The notes under the pieces were generated by a model. The model saw only the letters and a list, made by a program, of their open reading frames with translations, was not told the DNA's origin and searched no databases. Of a stretch of DNA of 64,000 nucleotides, positions 38,351 to 48,605 are shown one piece after another. The DNA is taken from contig NC_079887.1 of NCBI RefSeq assembly GCF_029227915.1, forward strand, positions 18,227,650 through 18,291,649. The letters run 5' to 3'. The DNA is from Hydractinia symbiolongicarpus. Its lineage: Eukaryota > Cnidaria > Hydrozoa > Anthoathecata > Hydractiniidae. The translations under genes and the position numbers were made by a program. How positions within the stretch are numbered: the stretch's first letter is position 1; the number at the start of each line of letters is the position of its first letter.

Positions 38351-38674
38351 TTAAATGGATTTAAACTTGACAGGTGGCACATCAACGTGACGAATAACAC
38401 ATGTAACCATAATTAAAAAGAGTAAAAGTAAACTAAAAATGGATCCGACACCAAAAAGGACTGAGAACAGCAGAAACAAACCTGAGTAAACCATAAAATA
38501 ATATGAACCAGCAAAACGAAGAGAAACGCGTGGTTTTACGGGAGTGTGACTTTGTTTCGGTAAACTTATCGACATATTTGTGTAATGATTAATCTGTGTT
38601 ACTTTCGAAAACTTGCGTAACGTACGTCCAAGTGTATCTTGACGATTAAATAAGCGCTCCAACGATTTGGCAAA
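38351..38674 (-). CDS. SMPD4: SMPD4-like gene, terminal exon
   Basis: 324 bp including the stop; 107 residues starting FAKSLERLFNRQDTLGRTLR and ending VDVPPVKFKSI. The acceptor is attttgtag|TTTGCC. Two adjacent hydrophobic segments just before the end suggest a C-terminal hairpin or tail anchor in the membrane. Confidence 0.8.
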   Translation of the reverse strand, partial: FAKSLERLFNRQDTLGRTLRKFSKVTQINHYTNMSISLPKQSHTPVKPRVSLRFAGSYYFMVYSGLFLLFSVLFGVGSIFSLLLLFLIMVTCVIRHVDVPPVKFKSI

Positions 38675-40828
38675 CTACAAAATAATGAGAAATAAAAAAA
38701 ATAACAGCGTTAATACACAGCCACAACAAAAATTTTTGCTGCATGCTGGTAAAATAAGAATCACGTTAACAACGTCTTTTTCTACGAAAAGTTCTAGCAA
38801 ATTTTTATTAACATCATACATCTACGCTAACAGGATCTACCTCAAAAAATAACATCAACAACACCACTGTAATTAGTAAGTAAGCAAAAAAATGTAGATT
38901 TGACCAATTACTCTAAACCGTTAAAGAAAAACGATATACGAAAAGAAAGAAGTGAAGTCAAGCAATACGTTAGAATAAGTTCTCACCTTTTCGTTAATCT
39001 TTATAGCTGCTTGAAACAGATACCGTACAGCTGTTTCAGACTCGTAACTACGAAGTGGTTGCAACTCTGGATCACCACTATATAACAGATCGAACTTCTG
39101 CAAACCTTGCAAAATCTAGCGAATAATAGAAAATAATACGTGATAAAAAAATGAAAAAAACGAATAAACTATATTGGCAATGTTTCTGCAATAATTCAAT
39201 TTAAGCTGATTTGATAACGATCCGCAAATTTCAAGTCTGTTGTCGTCGCACTGCTTCTTAGCATGTTTTTCGCTCGCAATTCAAACTGAACCTTAGAACC
39301 TTTCCACGAAGCGAATTGTAAATGGCAAATTCGGCGGCGAATTAGCTGAAAAATATCTTTTCCATTTTCACGAGAAACAAAAAACATGTGGCGAATTTAA
39401 ATTTCTAAATGTAATGACTCTTTTGGGTATTATAAACAAGGCAGTTATTTTGAATTCATTCTAAGAATAAATACTGCAAATGCTCTGTGAATGGTTAAAA
39501 GTGTACAGCGAAATATTTCACTGTTAAAAAAAAGTAGAAACTGTTTCTACTTTGCGCTAGTCTAATTATTTTAAAGCAAAATCAAAACAAATAAAACTAT
39601 GCATACTCCGATACATTTCGCCGTCTAATTCGCCGTCTAATTCGCTTCATAAAATCCCCCTTTACACATGCATATATTGTGTGGGCTAATCAGTCTCTGT
39701 TTTTAAGTAATGCTTTATTTGCTGTCTTATTGAACCATTGAATTTTCTTAAAAATGGTAACAGACGCTAAGTCAAACACAGTCCCGTGAAAATTACAATG
39801 CGCACACTTTACTTTAAAAGAAAATCAATGCATATTACTAAAAACAACTTAGTAGCTGTTACGAAGGAATCGATAATTTGGTTACAATTTTTAGATTTTT
39901 CGGGAAATTTTACAGACGTTTGCCCGCCCTGCAAATGATTTTCGCAAGATTTGCATATTCATAAAACCTATAGAGAAAAAAAGGAGCAAAATATTATTTC
40001 ATTTACCTGTATTCTTCCTTTATCAGTGAGTTGTACACCACTACTTGTGACAGCATATTCTGCCCCAAGGCTCGATGTATTATCTTTGCTCCACTCACAT
40101 TTTTTCCTTTCGTCAAAAGGATAAGTAGAAGAAACATCTGTTGGCCCCCGAAGCTAAAACAGGAAGCAATTCAAGCCAACAACATTAAAATCGAAAAATT
40201 GCGTCTCTATAAAAAGTAACTTAAAATTCCATGAAAAGAAAAAATGTAAGCGAAGTTTTATGTTGTAGAAGAATTGTCGACATTAGCGAAAAAACCAAAA
40301 GTTACATATTTAAGTTTAAGGGAATTTCAAAAGCATCAATGCAAGGGTAAAGTAACAGAGTGGAAAAATAAATTTTGAGAATAGAATGCAGTGCAATTTA
40401 AATGGGTGTCCACAATCATTGGCATTACTTCAATAGTATTTACGTATTTGCGAAGTATGTTATGGTTTACAGTTTTTTCCTAATAGGACACTATAGGTAT
40501 GTGGTTGAGAACACAAAAAAATACTAGAAATAAATTTTAAGGGATAATGTTGTTTCAAGATTGGTCGCAATGGTCTGCATTTAAATGTAACTAACGAAAG
40601 AAATGTCACCTGGAAAATAAAACTTAACAACTCTCCGGATTGTTCCAAATATCTGAGAAGTTCTTGTTGTTGGTTTATATGGAAAGATTGAATATTATCT
40701 GTTTCCGAAAGTAGATTCTTAATCTTCTCAAATATGGTTGGGTACTGTGCGTTGTTATTTTTTAGGCTTGAAAGTTTATTTCTTAGATCGTCAACAGTTC
40801 TTGCAATCAGCTCGAATAGTTGTTGTGC
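38351..40828 (-). CDS. SMPD4: SMPD4-like (neutral sphingomyelinase 3) gene, C-terminal four exons
   Basis: The four exons encode 73+49+43+107 = 272 residues ending at a TAA, all joined in phase 0 with AG/GT introns. In order: a helical, Gln/Leu-rich segment; LRGPTDVSSTYPFDERKKC; a segment with FDLLYSGDPELQPLRSYE; then a tail with two hydrophobic stretches, GSYYFMVYSGLFLLFSVLFG and IFSLLLLFLIMVTCVI. From memory, the GDPELQP.RSYE block, the following LF...IN stretch and the membrane tail match the C-terminus of SMPD4, an ER/nuclear-envelope protein reported to hydrolyse sphingomyelin. Animal homologues are roughly 800 residues, so about two thirds of the protein is missing. The first visible exon begins with an acceptor site, so upstream exons must lie at higher coordinates; I did not find them before 50 kb. 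The exons carry no stops or shifts and look functional. The family name is from memory and needs a search. Confidence 0.72.
38987..39115 (-). CDS. SMPD4: SMPD4-like gene, third visible exon
   Basis: 129 bp, 43 residues, including FDLLYSGDPELQPLRSYE, the most recognisable SMPD4 block. The acceptor is cgctag|ATTTTG and the donor GAAAAG|gtgaga, phase 0 at both ends. Upstream intron 891 bp. Confidence 0.8.
40007..40153 (-). CDS. SMPD4: SMPD4-like gene, second visible exon
   Basis: 147 bp, 49 residues, from LRGPTDVSSTYPF to GVQLTDKGRIQ. The acceptor is gttttag|CTTCGG and the donor ATACAG|gtaaat, phase 0 at both ends. Upstream intron 456 bp. Confidence 0.78.
40610..40828 (-). CDS. SMPD4: SMPD4-like gene, first visible exon
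   Basis: 219 bp, 73 residues, from AQQLFELIARTVDDL to GELLSFIFQ. On the minus strand the acceptor is gctttttag|GCACAA and the donor TTCCAG|gtgaca. The exon is open throughout and phase 0 at both ends. Confidence 0.75.
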
Positions 40829-40943
40829 CTAAAAAGCAACATTGAAAGTTTTTAATAATTTTTGCTAAATTTTTTTTTAAATAGCCGTTAAATTGATCAA
40901 CAATGAATAGGGGCTAACACGTTATTATTTCGAGTGCAAGGTT

Positions 40944-41191
40944 TCTATATTAATACCCTTCGTCTGTGAATTATTTTACATTTGCGCTACGGGCAAACGA
41001 AATGTGGTAATTAGAACAGGCAAATTTGTAGAATTAACCACGGGCAACCATTGACTAGTCTCTATTATAATAGGTAGTTTGGCTGTGTGTATAAAATGGT
41101 TGCGCGGCAGCTTTATTTTGGAACCTCCGCAAAGTAAGTAAAGTCTGTAGACGTGCAAACCTGTGGATTTTTTTTACGGAACAAAGACTAA
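40944..41191 (+). mobile_element. Two tandem mini-Helitron remnants
   Basis: Plus-strand copy 1 runs from TCTATATTAATACCC (40,944) to CCACGGGCAACCATTGACTAG (ending 41,058). Copy 2 follows at once with TCTCTATTATAATAGG and ends ...GACTAA at 41,191. Another TCTCTATATTAATAATAACC starts at 41,192. These are the same 5'-TC, hairpin and CTRR-3' signatures as the larger Helitrons, but in the opposite orientation and badly eroded. They lie just upstream of the first visible SMPD4-like exon, probably in its intron. Confidence 0.5.
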
Positions 41192-41436
41192 TCTCTATAT
41201 TAATAATAACCGTTCTACTTTGTCGTCAAAAACCGGGTTGTGCTAACCACGCACTAAATGTTCAAGCTACATATAACAAATGAGACATATTTTCAACGAC
41301 TCTGTTTTGACCACTCGCAAGCAGTTGCGCAATCACAATGCTTCATTTTTAAGAATAGTCAATCCAAATTCTTTACGGCGTCGACATGTGGATGAAGGAA
41401 CATACAACAATTAGAGCAACGATAATAATGGTCATA
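41192..41436. other. Eroded Helitron-like sequence upstream of the SMPD4-like exon
   Basis: Starts with a Helitron-like 5' end at 41,192. The stretch 'gcactaaatgttc ... cgacatgtggatgaaggaac' has a diverged partner at about 42,110-42,240 ('gcactaaatttta ... cgacatgccgacgaaggaac'). The pogo-type MITE sits between the two partners. No coding sequence was recognised. Confidence 0.4.
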
Positions 41437-41851
41437 CAGTTGACTCCCTTTAATTTGAATCTCTATAATTCTCTATAATTCGAACTTTCTACAATTCAAA
41501 TTTCTCTAATTGGAAACTTTCTCTAATTCGAACAGTTTTTCAGTCCCTTCAGCACGATTCTCTCCATAATTCGAATTTATTTATAAATTTATAAATAAAT
41601 TTATAAATATTCAACAGTATTCAGCAGTTTTTCAAATAGAGTTTCTTTTTTGTGTAAACTATGAAAATAAAGATTGAACGAAACCATTATGTTTTCTTGA
41701 TTTTGAAATTAACGTAATTTCTCTCTGTATTCGAATTTTCACTCTCTGAAGCTACAAGTTGGAATTGCAGAGACTTTTTATAATTCGAATCTCTCTATAA
41801 TTCGAACAAAATTTTTTTCTCGTGGGAATTCGAATTAGGGAGAGTCAACTG
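41437..41851. mobile_element. 415-bp pogo/Tc1-mariner-type MITE
   Basis: Starts CAGTTGACTCcCttTAATTtGAA and ends with the inverted partner ...TTCGAATTAGGGAGAGTCAACTG, each flanked by TA (41,435-436 and 41,852-853), the target duplication of the mariner/pogo group. The interior is rich in 'tctctataattcgaac' repeats and encodes no transposase. It lies upstream of the SMPD4-like exon. Confidence 0.85.
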
Positions 41852-41853
41852 TA

Positions 41854-42444
41854 TTTAGTTTGGTGATGTTGACGTTTGGAGATCTCTTATTAACCGTTTC
41901 CCCTTCTAAATACTTTCTATTTATAAATTCGTCACGTTCTTTATGTAAAAATATTAAACGAACTACTTTAAAGATTTTGGCTATAAACAAAACATTGTTA
42001 AACCAACTTAGTAAGGACTTTTTGAGCCTTGAATTATGAGGGAAGGGGCACAAAGTGTTCATAACTTATCACAAAGGCATAGAGACCAAGAGACGCGTCG
42101 TGCCAATGATGCACTAAATTTTATATCTGCACGAAAAATCAAATGCGATATATTTTTACATGTAGCAACCAATCATAACGTCCGATTTTTTCGATAAATT
42201 AATCCGAGATTTGTGTGGCCACGACATGCCGACGAAGGAACGTGTAAAGCAGAACCGTACAGGCCCTTTTGATTTTGAAAATGGTGTGTTCAGTGCTACG
42301 TTTGTAGGTTTCTGTTTGACCTTTTTATCTTCTAAAAGCTTCTTATTTTTGTAATATTTGTCCTGTATGTTGTCACATGTTAAGGTAAATATATTGTCAC
42401 GATTTTTAGCCACATACAAATCTTAAATCACCAATTATAAAATT
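41854..42444. other. AT-rich sequence with no recognised gene
   Basis: Two minus-strand open stretches (42,062-41,835 and 42,419-42,156) have no recognised domain. Part of the region pairs with the diverged copy at about 41,240-41,400, so it is probably old transposon DNA. Confidence 0.4.
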
Positions 42445-43150
42445 TTAAGATTTTGAGGGCGCATCCTAAAGCCAGCTAGCTATTGCTTTTATGGTTTTTA
42501 GTCAGTTTGGTATAAGAGTTTTTTATTCTAGTCAACATTATTTATTTTCATCCTAGGGTTGTTGCAGCTAGCTCTTTATCAGCTACCTCTGGATAAAAGT
42601 GAAAGTAGCCAAATGCAGTTTGGCTACAACAAAATTCTTGATTAACAATTCTTATGCTAAATGCAGGCAGTTAGGTAGCTACACCTTCTATTACTGTCTT
42701 GAAAACTTATTCTACAAAATATAATTGCTGAGTGATCGTACTAAGCGCTCAACCCAGTGTTTAAGACATGCTGTTTCCCGTGTTTATTTAAACCAAGGGG
42801 CGACAAAGTTTTTTGTGGAAAAGTGTATTACGCCTATACAGATGTGTGTGTGTTGCTAAGCGCCCAGCCCGACGTTAAGGACGGGCTGAGCGATAAAGTT
42901 GCGATAAAGTTTTTTTGAAAAGGGTATCACGCTCATACGCATATTAAACATGGTTTACATGTACTGAGTGCTCAGCCCGGTATCATGATTAACTTTTAAA
43001 CTTTCATAAAACTTATTCCCCCAAATAAAATAAAATTAACAGATTGTTTTTGTTACGACAAGGTAACAACGGGTTGTAAAGTGTGTTTTTATTTCTGCTA
43101 AAGTTTTTGCGGATTAGCCCGGCTTTTCGACGTCCCCGGCTAGTAGTATG
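42445..43150. repeat. 'agcgcttagtacagg' repeat family, inverted copy 2
   Basis: Reads as the reverse complement of 31,144-32,440: ccagctagctattg, ctacctctggataaaag, ctaaatgcaggcagttaggtag, then 'gtactaagcgctcaaccc' modules, then 'ggcgacaaagtt' and gggttgtaaagtgtg. It ends with a GC-rich 'agcccggc...ccccggctag'. The relation is clear but diverged. Confidence 0.72.
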
Positions 43151-43504
43151 AGAATAACGTAGCATAACAATTTTAATGCCAATGTCAGCGTTTTTTGTGT
43201 GACGACATCAATAATTTTACAATCATGGACAAAAAGATTACCTAACAAAATCACGTTTGTAATCGTTCTAGACAATATTTTGCTATTCATTTTGTTGTTC
43301 TGTTAGCAGTATAAATGGTTTAAAGACTGCGGATTCTTGCACATAAAATGGATAAGTATTTCAAAATGCGACATATTTTATATATCGTAACAGAACCGTG
43401 AAAATCGCAGGGATCTTATTTGTATGGTGGTTATGAGCAATGTTTAATAACTCGTGACATCATCAACAGATTAGGAGAAATTCTTCTTGAATACGTCAAT
43501 TTGG

Positions 43505-43930
43505 GTTGTGGCTAGCTACGGCTTCCTAAATACTGAAAGTAGCCAAGTACAGTTGGCCGTAACAAACATTATTTCTTATTTATATTAAATGCAGCTAGGT
43601 AGCTACACCTTTCGCTGCCATATAACATGGGCAAAGTTTACTGATTCAATAAAAGGTAGTTTGTGCAAAAAACCTCTCCTGATACTTGGTTAATTTCTGA
43701 TACTTTGGCTGTAAGTGTTCACCCGGATAGCAACATGGCTTACATGTACTAAGTGGTCATCCCTGTGCCACTCACAATTAATTTTTGAACTTTCACGGCG
43801 ACTTGTACCGCAAAACAGAAAATGACATTACGCCTGGAAGGGTCACTCCATACGTGCGACATGGTTTATCTGTACTAGGCATTGAAACCGGTCAGTCTCA
43901 ATTAACTCTTGAACTTACTTGAAGATACAT
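43505..43930. repeat. 'agcgcttagtacagg' repeat family, copy 3 (partial)
   Basis: Same orientation as copy 2: 'gaaagtagccaagtacagtt', 'taaatgcagctaggtagctacacctt', 'acatgtactaagtggtcat' and 'tctgtactaggcattg'. It is shorter and more diverged. The 350 bp between copies 2 and 3 and the 200 bp after copy 3 hold nothing I recognise. Confidence 0.6.
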
Positions 43931-44131
43931 ATAAAAATATTGAGGTAAATTTTTCATGCAAATAATTGTCCCACAATTTATTATATTAATCTCAGAATTT
44001 ATTTCGATCCAAAAATAAAATAATTTAATTTTAAAATATACAGTGTTCACATCAAATCTTCACCCTAAAGTTTACTAAAATAACTTTTACGGATAGAATT
44101 TAGAAAATGTTAAAGCGCAATTATAATTTAA

Positions 44132-46379
44132 CTAGTCGATAAGGCCCGTGGAAAAATCCACTTAGGCAAAAGGTCAATGAAAAAATAGGTTGCTTTATAT
44201 AGATGTTTTGCTGACGTCAGCAGTGCATATACAAAAAAAAAATGTTCTTAAAATCTTACACCAAATCTCAAATGTCAAATCGCATTAAATCCTCCACACA
44301 AATCTTACACAAAATAAAAAAAAACAGCTTGCAAGGTGCAAAATCTAGTTGGTAAAAAGTTACAACAATGACACTCACAACATCAACACTCACAACACCC
44401 ACAAAACCGACAGTAAAACACCGACAGTTACAACACCGACAGTCACAACACGGATAATAACAATGTTAGAAATAACGCATCTCAAATATGTATATCTTAT
44501 AAGTGATTATGTTGAAAACCCTCAGTATTTTATTCTGAAATGTCAAAAAGGAGGCCTGCAAGAGTTAGCACAAATCAACAAAAATAAGTTCTTTACACAT
44601 TTTAAATATTATACAAAAATATGAAAAAGCCATAGTTTGGAAAACATCAAATTTAAATCTATAGAAAAATTTACACAAAATGTAAAAATCAACCAATTCA
44701 GAACAAAAAAAATTATTTTTTAGTATGATGATCCATACTGCCCTTTACCAACAATTTTAAACCTAAATGTCAAAAAATCAATAAGCAAAGAATAAACTTG
44801 AATCAACAAACATTGTATATATACGGTTCATAAACAAAAGTTTACACAAAATGTAAAACAGATCGGTTTTTGAGAAACACATCTAAATCAACAAAAATAA
44901 GTTCATTCAGCATGTCGTATATTGCCATTACCCATTAATCTTCCACAAAAAGGTTATGAAACACATCAAAATTTTTAAAAAAACAGTCATTTCAGTGCAT
45001 ACAGTCCTCGCGTTTAGATTACAAAATATAAAAAACAAAAACAGTTTCAGTCAGAACATTAAGTAATTTTTTTATCATCAGCAAACATTTGGTATAGTAT
45101 ACGAAATATAAAGACAAAGTTGTTTATATAGTCTGAAGATGTACTTAGTGTACGAAAAGCTTAACAAATAATTACTTTTTAACTTTCAAACTCGTTTTAT
45201 CTTTTTCTTAATTAGTAAACTATGGCTGTTATTTTTACCGATAAGGACATCAGCTTTATAACAGCTTACAGTGAAGTTTGATTCTACAAAGATTTGTTCT
45301 TTCAGTATATATATTGCATGTGGTCTATTTCCACAAAAGTTTACACAAAATATCAAAAAACAGCATTTTGCAACACAAACAATATGAACTGACACCCATA
45401 CCATCCTCTCATAAATTAAAATAAAGTCATAAACCCACGTAAATTGCCAATCAAATGTCTACAAAACCCTGTAACAATAACCTGGTATTTTACATGTAGG
45501 CTGACAAAAGTTTAACAGGATGTCAGAAACAAAACAATAAAAATAACTTAACACACACGCTTTAAATTCTGAAAAAAATTATTCCACTTGTCATATTGCT
45601 TGGGTCCCCTTGCTAAGTTTACAGGAAATGTGAAAATAATTATACTCTCAAAAAAATACATCCTACTATCCTGCAAAAGTTCAAGTCTTTGAAAGATTTT
45701 GTAGGTAGCTAGCTAGCTTGTTACATCATAATTCGTGCTCATAAAAGAAGAAAGGTTTGGAAACTAAGGTAGCTAGCTATAGATAATTAAAAAAGAGGAA
45801 TAACAACATAAGTCATAGGTTAGGGCTAGCCATGGGGGGGATGGGAAGAGTAGGATCTGGAGGCTATAACATTAGCTAGCTAACAGTAGCTAAGACACCC
45901 CCAGTTAAATATACTTAAACTGGGAACATTTAGCTAAAACTAAAGCTAGCTATTTATGCTTAGTAAAACACATATAAAGAGAAACAATAGTAATGTAAAA
46001 ATAATAACATTACAGTAAGTTCAACAAACCAAAGTTTTCCGTTTGTTAGTCAGCTAACAGCTTTATGTAGCATTTTGAATTTTTAGGACAAACACATTAG
46101 TTACGCGCCAGGGGATACATTAATTATGCAACAAAAACATAAACAAATATGGTGGCTAGGTTGTTTTTTTAAAAAAGCGGTAAAAGTTAGCCGTTAAATT
46201 TATTTCAGCAAATCAAATTGAGTCGTTTTCATCACGTGACGTAAACAAAGTAAACCCGCTAGCAAAATGGACAAAATTTTTTCGGCAACATCAAAGAGAA
46301 TTTCGGCAACATCAAAGGAAAATGACGATATCAACTTTGCCTGTTACAGACACACGGAACTGGCTTATTATTATAGAGA
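44132..46379 (-). mobile_element. Helitron B, nonautonomous, 2,248 bp
   Basis: Both ends are intact. On the minus strand: A|TCTCTATAATAATAAGCC at 46,379; the GTGGATTTTTCCAC hairpin, GGGCCTTATCGACTAG at 44,132, then T. Removal leaves an A|T host site. The body is collinear with Helitrons A and 54,594-57,962. The 5' end lies directly against the C-terminal end of the Penelope-like element. No Rep/helicase ORF is present; minor open frames shared with the other copies reflect sequence identity, not proven coding. Confidence 0.88.
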
Positions 46380-47965
46380 TAGTCAATATGCGCCTACGGT
46401 ATTCATCTTTGGTATTAAGTCCAGGTTTTATTGGCTTGGTCGCTAGGAATTTAAGAATCAATAATTGTGTTATTGTTCTCGCTGTACTGATAATAGACAC
46501 ATGTTCCATTTTTAGTTTAATATCACATTCCATAGGGTACGAACGGTTTTTGTCGGGTTCGAGTGTTCTTTTAGTCGGGTGATCATATGTCGGTCAGTCT
46601 GACCAACATAGCAAGCTTCGCAACTTGGACAAACAATATAGATACCATACGACGTTTCACTCGTCAACCTTTGCCTTGAGCGATGGAACTGATTTCAGCT
46701 TTCAAATGGTAAATATAACTTTGCTCAGAGCATTCATTCGCTTCAACGAGGAATTTTTCAGAACATTTCCCTCTGTATTGTACAAAAATCATTTTCTCCT
46801 TAACAGGTTCTTTTTCGCCGTCCTTTACATTAGTTCTTTCTAGATTGATAAAGTTGTCGATTTTATTATCGGATCATAAAAATACGGAGGGTACTGATTA
46901 ACCATTCATGGGAATTTTTCCATGAAATACAGTCACTGTGAATTCTGTGGATGAATCCTGAAACAACTGATCTCTTATATCTTTGTGGTGGAAGTACATG
47001 ATAGTTCATCCCCGTTAACCCGGTTGGCTTGAATAACACGTAAATGATATCTTTGTTCTAGTCTGCAGCATCTTCATGACAAGAAATGGAAGTGTCTGGT
47101 CTTTTTTCTTCTTGATAGTAAATTGTAAAGACGGATGTTAATCATTGACTTCGCTCAATTTCATTTCAATTAAATTTCGATTAATGTTCCGCATGATATC
47201 GTCCATATAACGTACGTATAAGGTAACGTTAATCGAACTTACTCATCGAGCCATTTGCAACCATTGGTTGCTGTTGGACTCCCCATGGCGAGGCTGTCGG
47301 TTTGCAAATAATATCAGTTATTTGTCAGCATCAAAACGTTACAACTACAAATTTCATGCTCTTAAATGTTTCTCTATCCACAGGTGGTGTCGGGTATCTT
47401 CCAGAGAACAGAAGATCTGTACAATGACTGATGGCTTCGTTCACCGGTACATTCGTGTACAGAGATTTTACATCAAAGCTAATAATTTCATCGCATTCAC
47501 TTAGTTCGATATTTTTTAAACTATCTGTTATCTGTTTTGATAACGTATCTATGTTGCATTCAGGAACAACTTCTAACCTATCAGCTACTTGACAAGCAAT
47601 TTTGTAAAACGCTGAGCCAGGCATCGATAGTACAGGTCGTGAAGGCACGTTATCCTTGCGAATGTTAGCAAGACCATATTATACCACCGGTACTTGGCTA
47701 CCACGACGTTTCAGTTTTTTGTACAGTTCCTGACTAACTTTTCTTTATTCAATAGCTCTTTCAAAAAAATTACTGATCTTTTCTTCCTCCTTAAGAATTG
47801 GGTGTTTGGCATTTTTTCCTTGGTGGCACATACTTTTCGAATTGCAAAAGTCGAGTATGTATCGCAGTTTATTCTGGTAAGTTTTAGTTCACATTAGACA
47901 AATTCCAATACCTTCATCGAATTGAACGGCTATTAAATCATTTTCCTTCAGATACGTAGATTGAG
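46380..47965 (-). pseudogene. Penelope-like retroelement, RT plus GIY-YIG remains
   Basis: Minus-strand fragments in order: LKENDLIAVQFDEGIGICLM (about 47,955-47,893), an RT N-terminal block; RPVLSMPGSAFYKIA... and ISFDVKSLYTNVPVNEAI (47,640-47,440), RT core; YMDDI (47,209-47,195), the polymerase active-site motif with both Asp present; then GIYIVCPSCEACYVGQT followed by RLKEH (about 46,640-46,560), a GIY-YIG endonuclease start; and a C-terminal PGLNTKDEYRRRI. RT followed by C-terminal GIY-YIG is the Penelope-like order. Several frameshifts and stops separate the pieces, so it is dead. The 5' part is missing. Its 3' end abuts Helitron B at 46,379. Confidence 0.88.
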
Positions 47966-48284
47966 AAAATTGTCAGCGTTAAAAAAAACGGCATGCGCGA
48001 ACAAAACGATAGGTTTGCATCTAGGTCTGCATCGTAAAAGCGGCCGCAGCTATGTACAGGATAGTTTTCCGTAGACAAACCATGTGTGCAGCTTACTACG
48101 TGACATCAAAACTATATTGTTAGACTCAACAGTCGGCAAGGCTTTGCCAAAACGTGCTCTTAAAGGCCAGTGCTTTTTTCAAGGGGAACAGTAACTTTAA
48201 TTCCATAAAAGTCTTACATTTATCTATTGCATCATTTTACTCTTCAAGTAGGTATTAAGAGTAACATTGTCAAAATTATTATTA

Positions 48285-48346
<62 letters not shown>

Positions 48347-48605
48347 GATTCAAACGTAGAAGATTAGGTTTGAGGCGAGCCTTCTCTTTTTGAGAGCTAT
48401 AGAAATAGTCTAGTGTTCTCAAATTTTCCTTAGCTATCTAGCTAGAAACTTCTCCAAATAAACCAAATGATTTTTTTTAACAAGCTAGCTAGGCATACCA
48501 AGCTAACTCTAAATTATCCAAAGAATCACTGGTTACTTTTTATTTCGTGATGTACAGCTAGTATTATAACTTCAGCAAAAAATCTGTATCGGCTACCATA
48601 AAGGA
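47966..48605. other. Spacer with ATT microsatellite
   Basis: A (TTA)n run occupies about 48,276-48,343 and 'gctagctaggc' stretches surround it. No gene recognised. It separates the Penelope-like remains from the Harbinger partner gene. Confidence 0.7.

Noticed and set aside
38667-39112. Plus-strand open frames over the SMPD4-like exons and introns
   Set aside because: They overlap the better-supported spliced minus-strand exons and lack any domain.
33901-45404. Similar minus-strand open frames (FCVNFCGNRPHAIYILKEQI) in two Helitrons
   Set aside because: The DNA itself is near-identical between the copies, so shared residues are expected; the third copy is broken and no domain is recognised.
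46322-46582. Plus-strand open frame of 86 residues
   Set aside because: It is antisense to the Penelope-like C-terminus and runs into the Helitron end.
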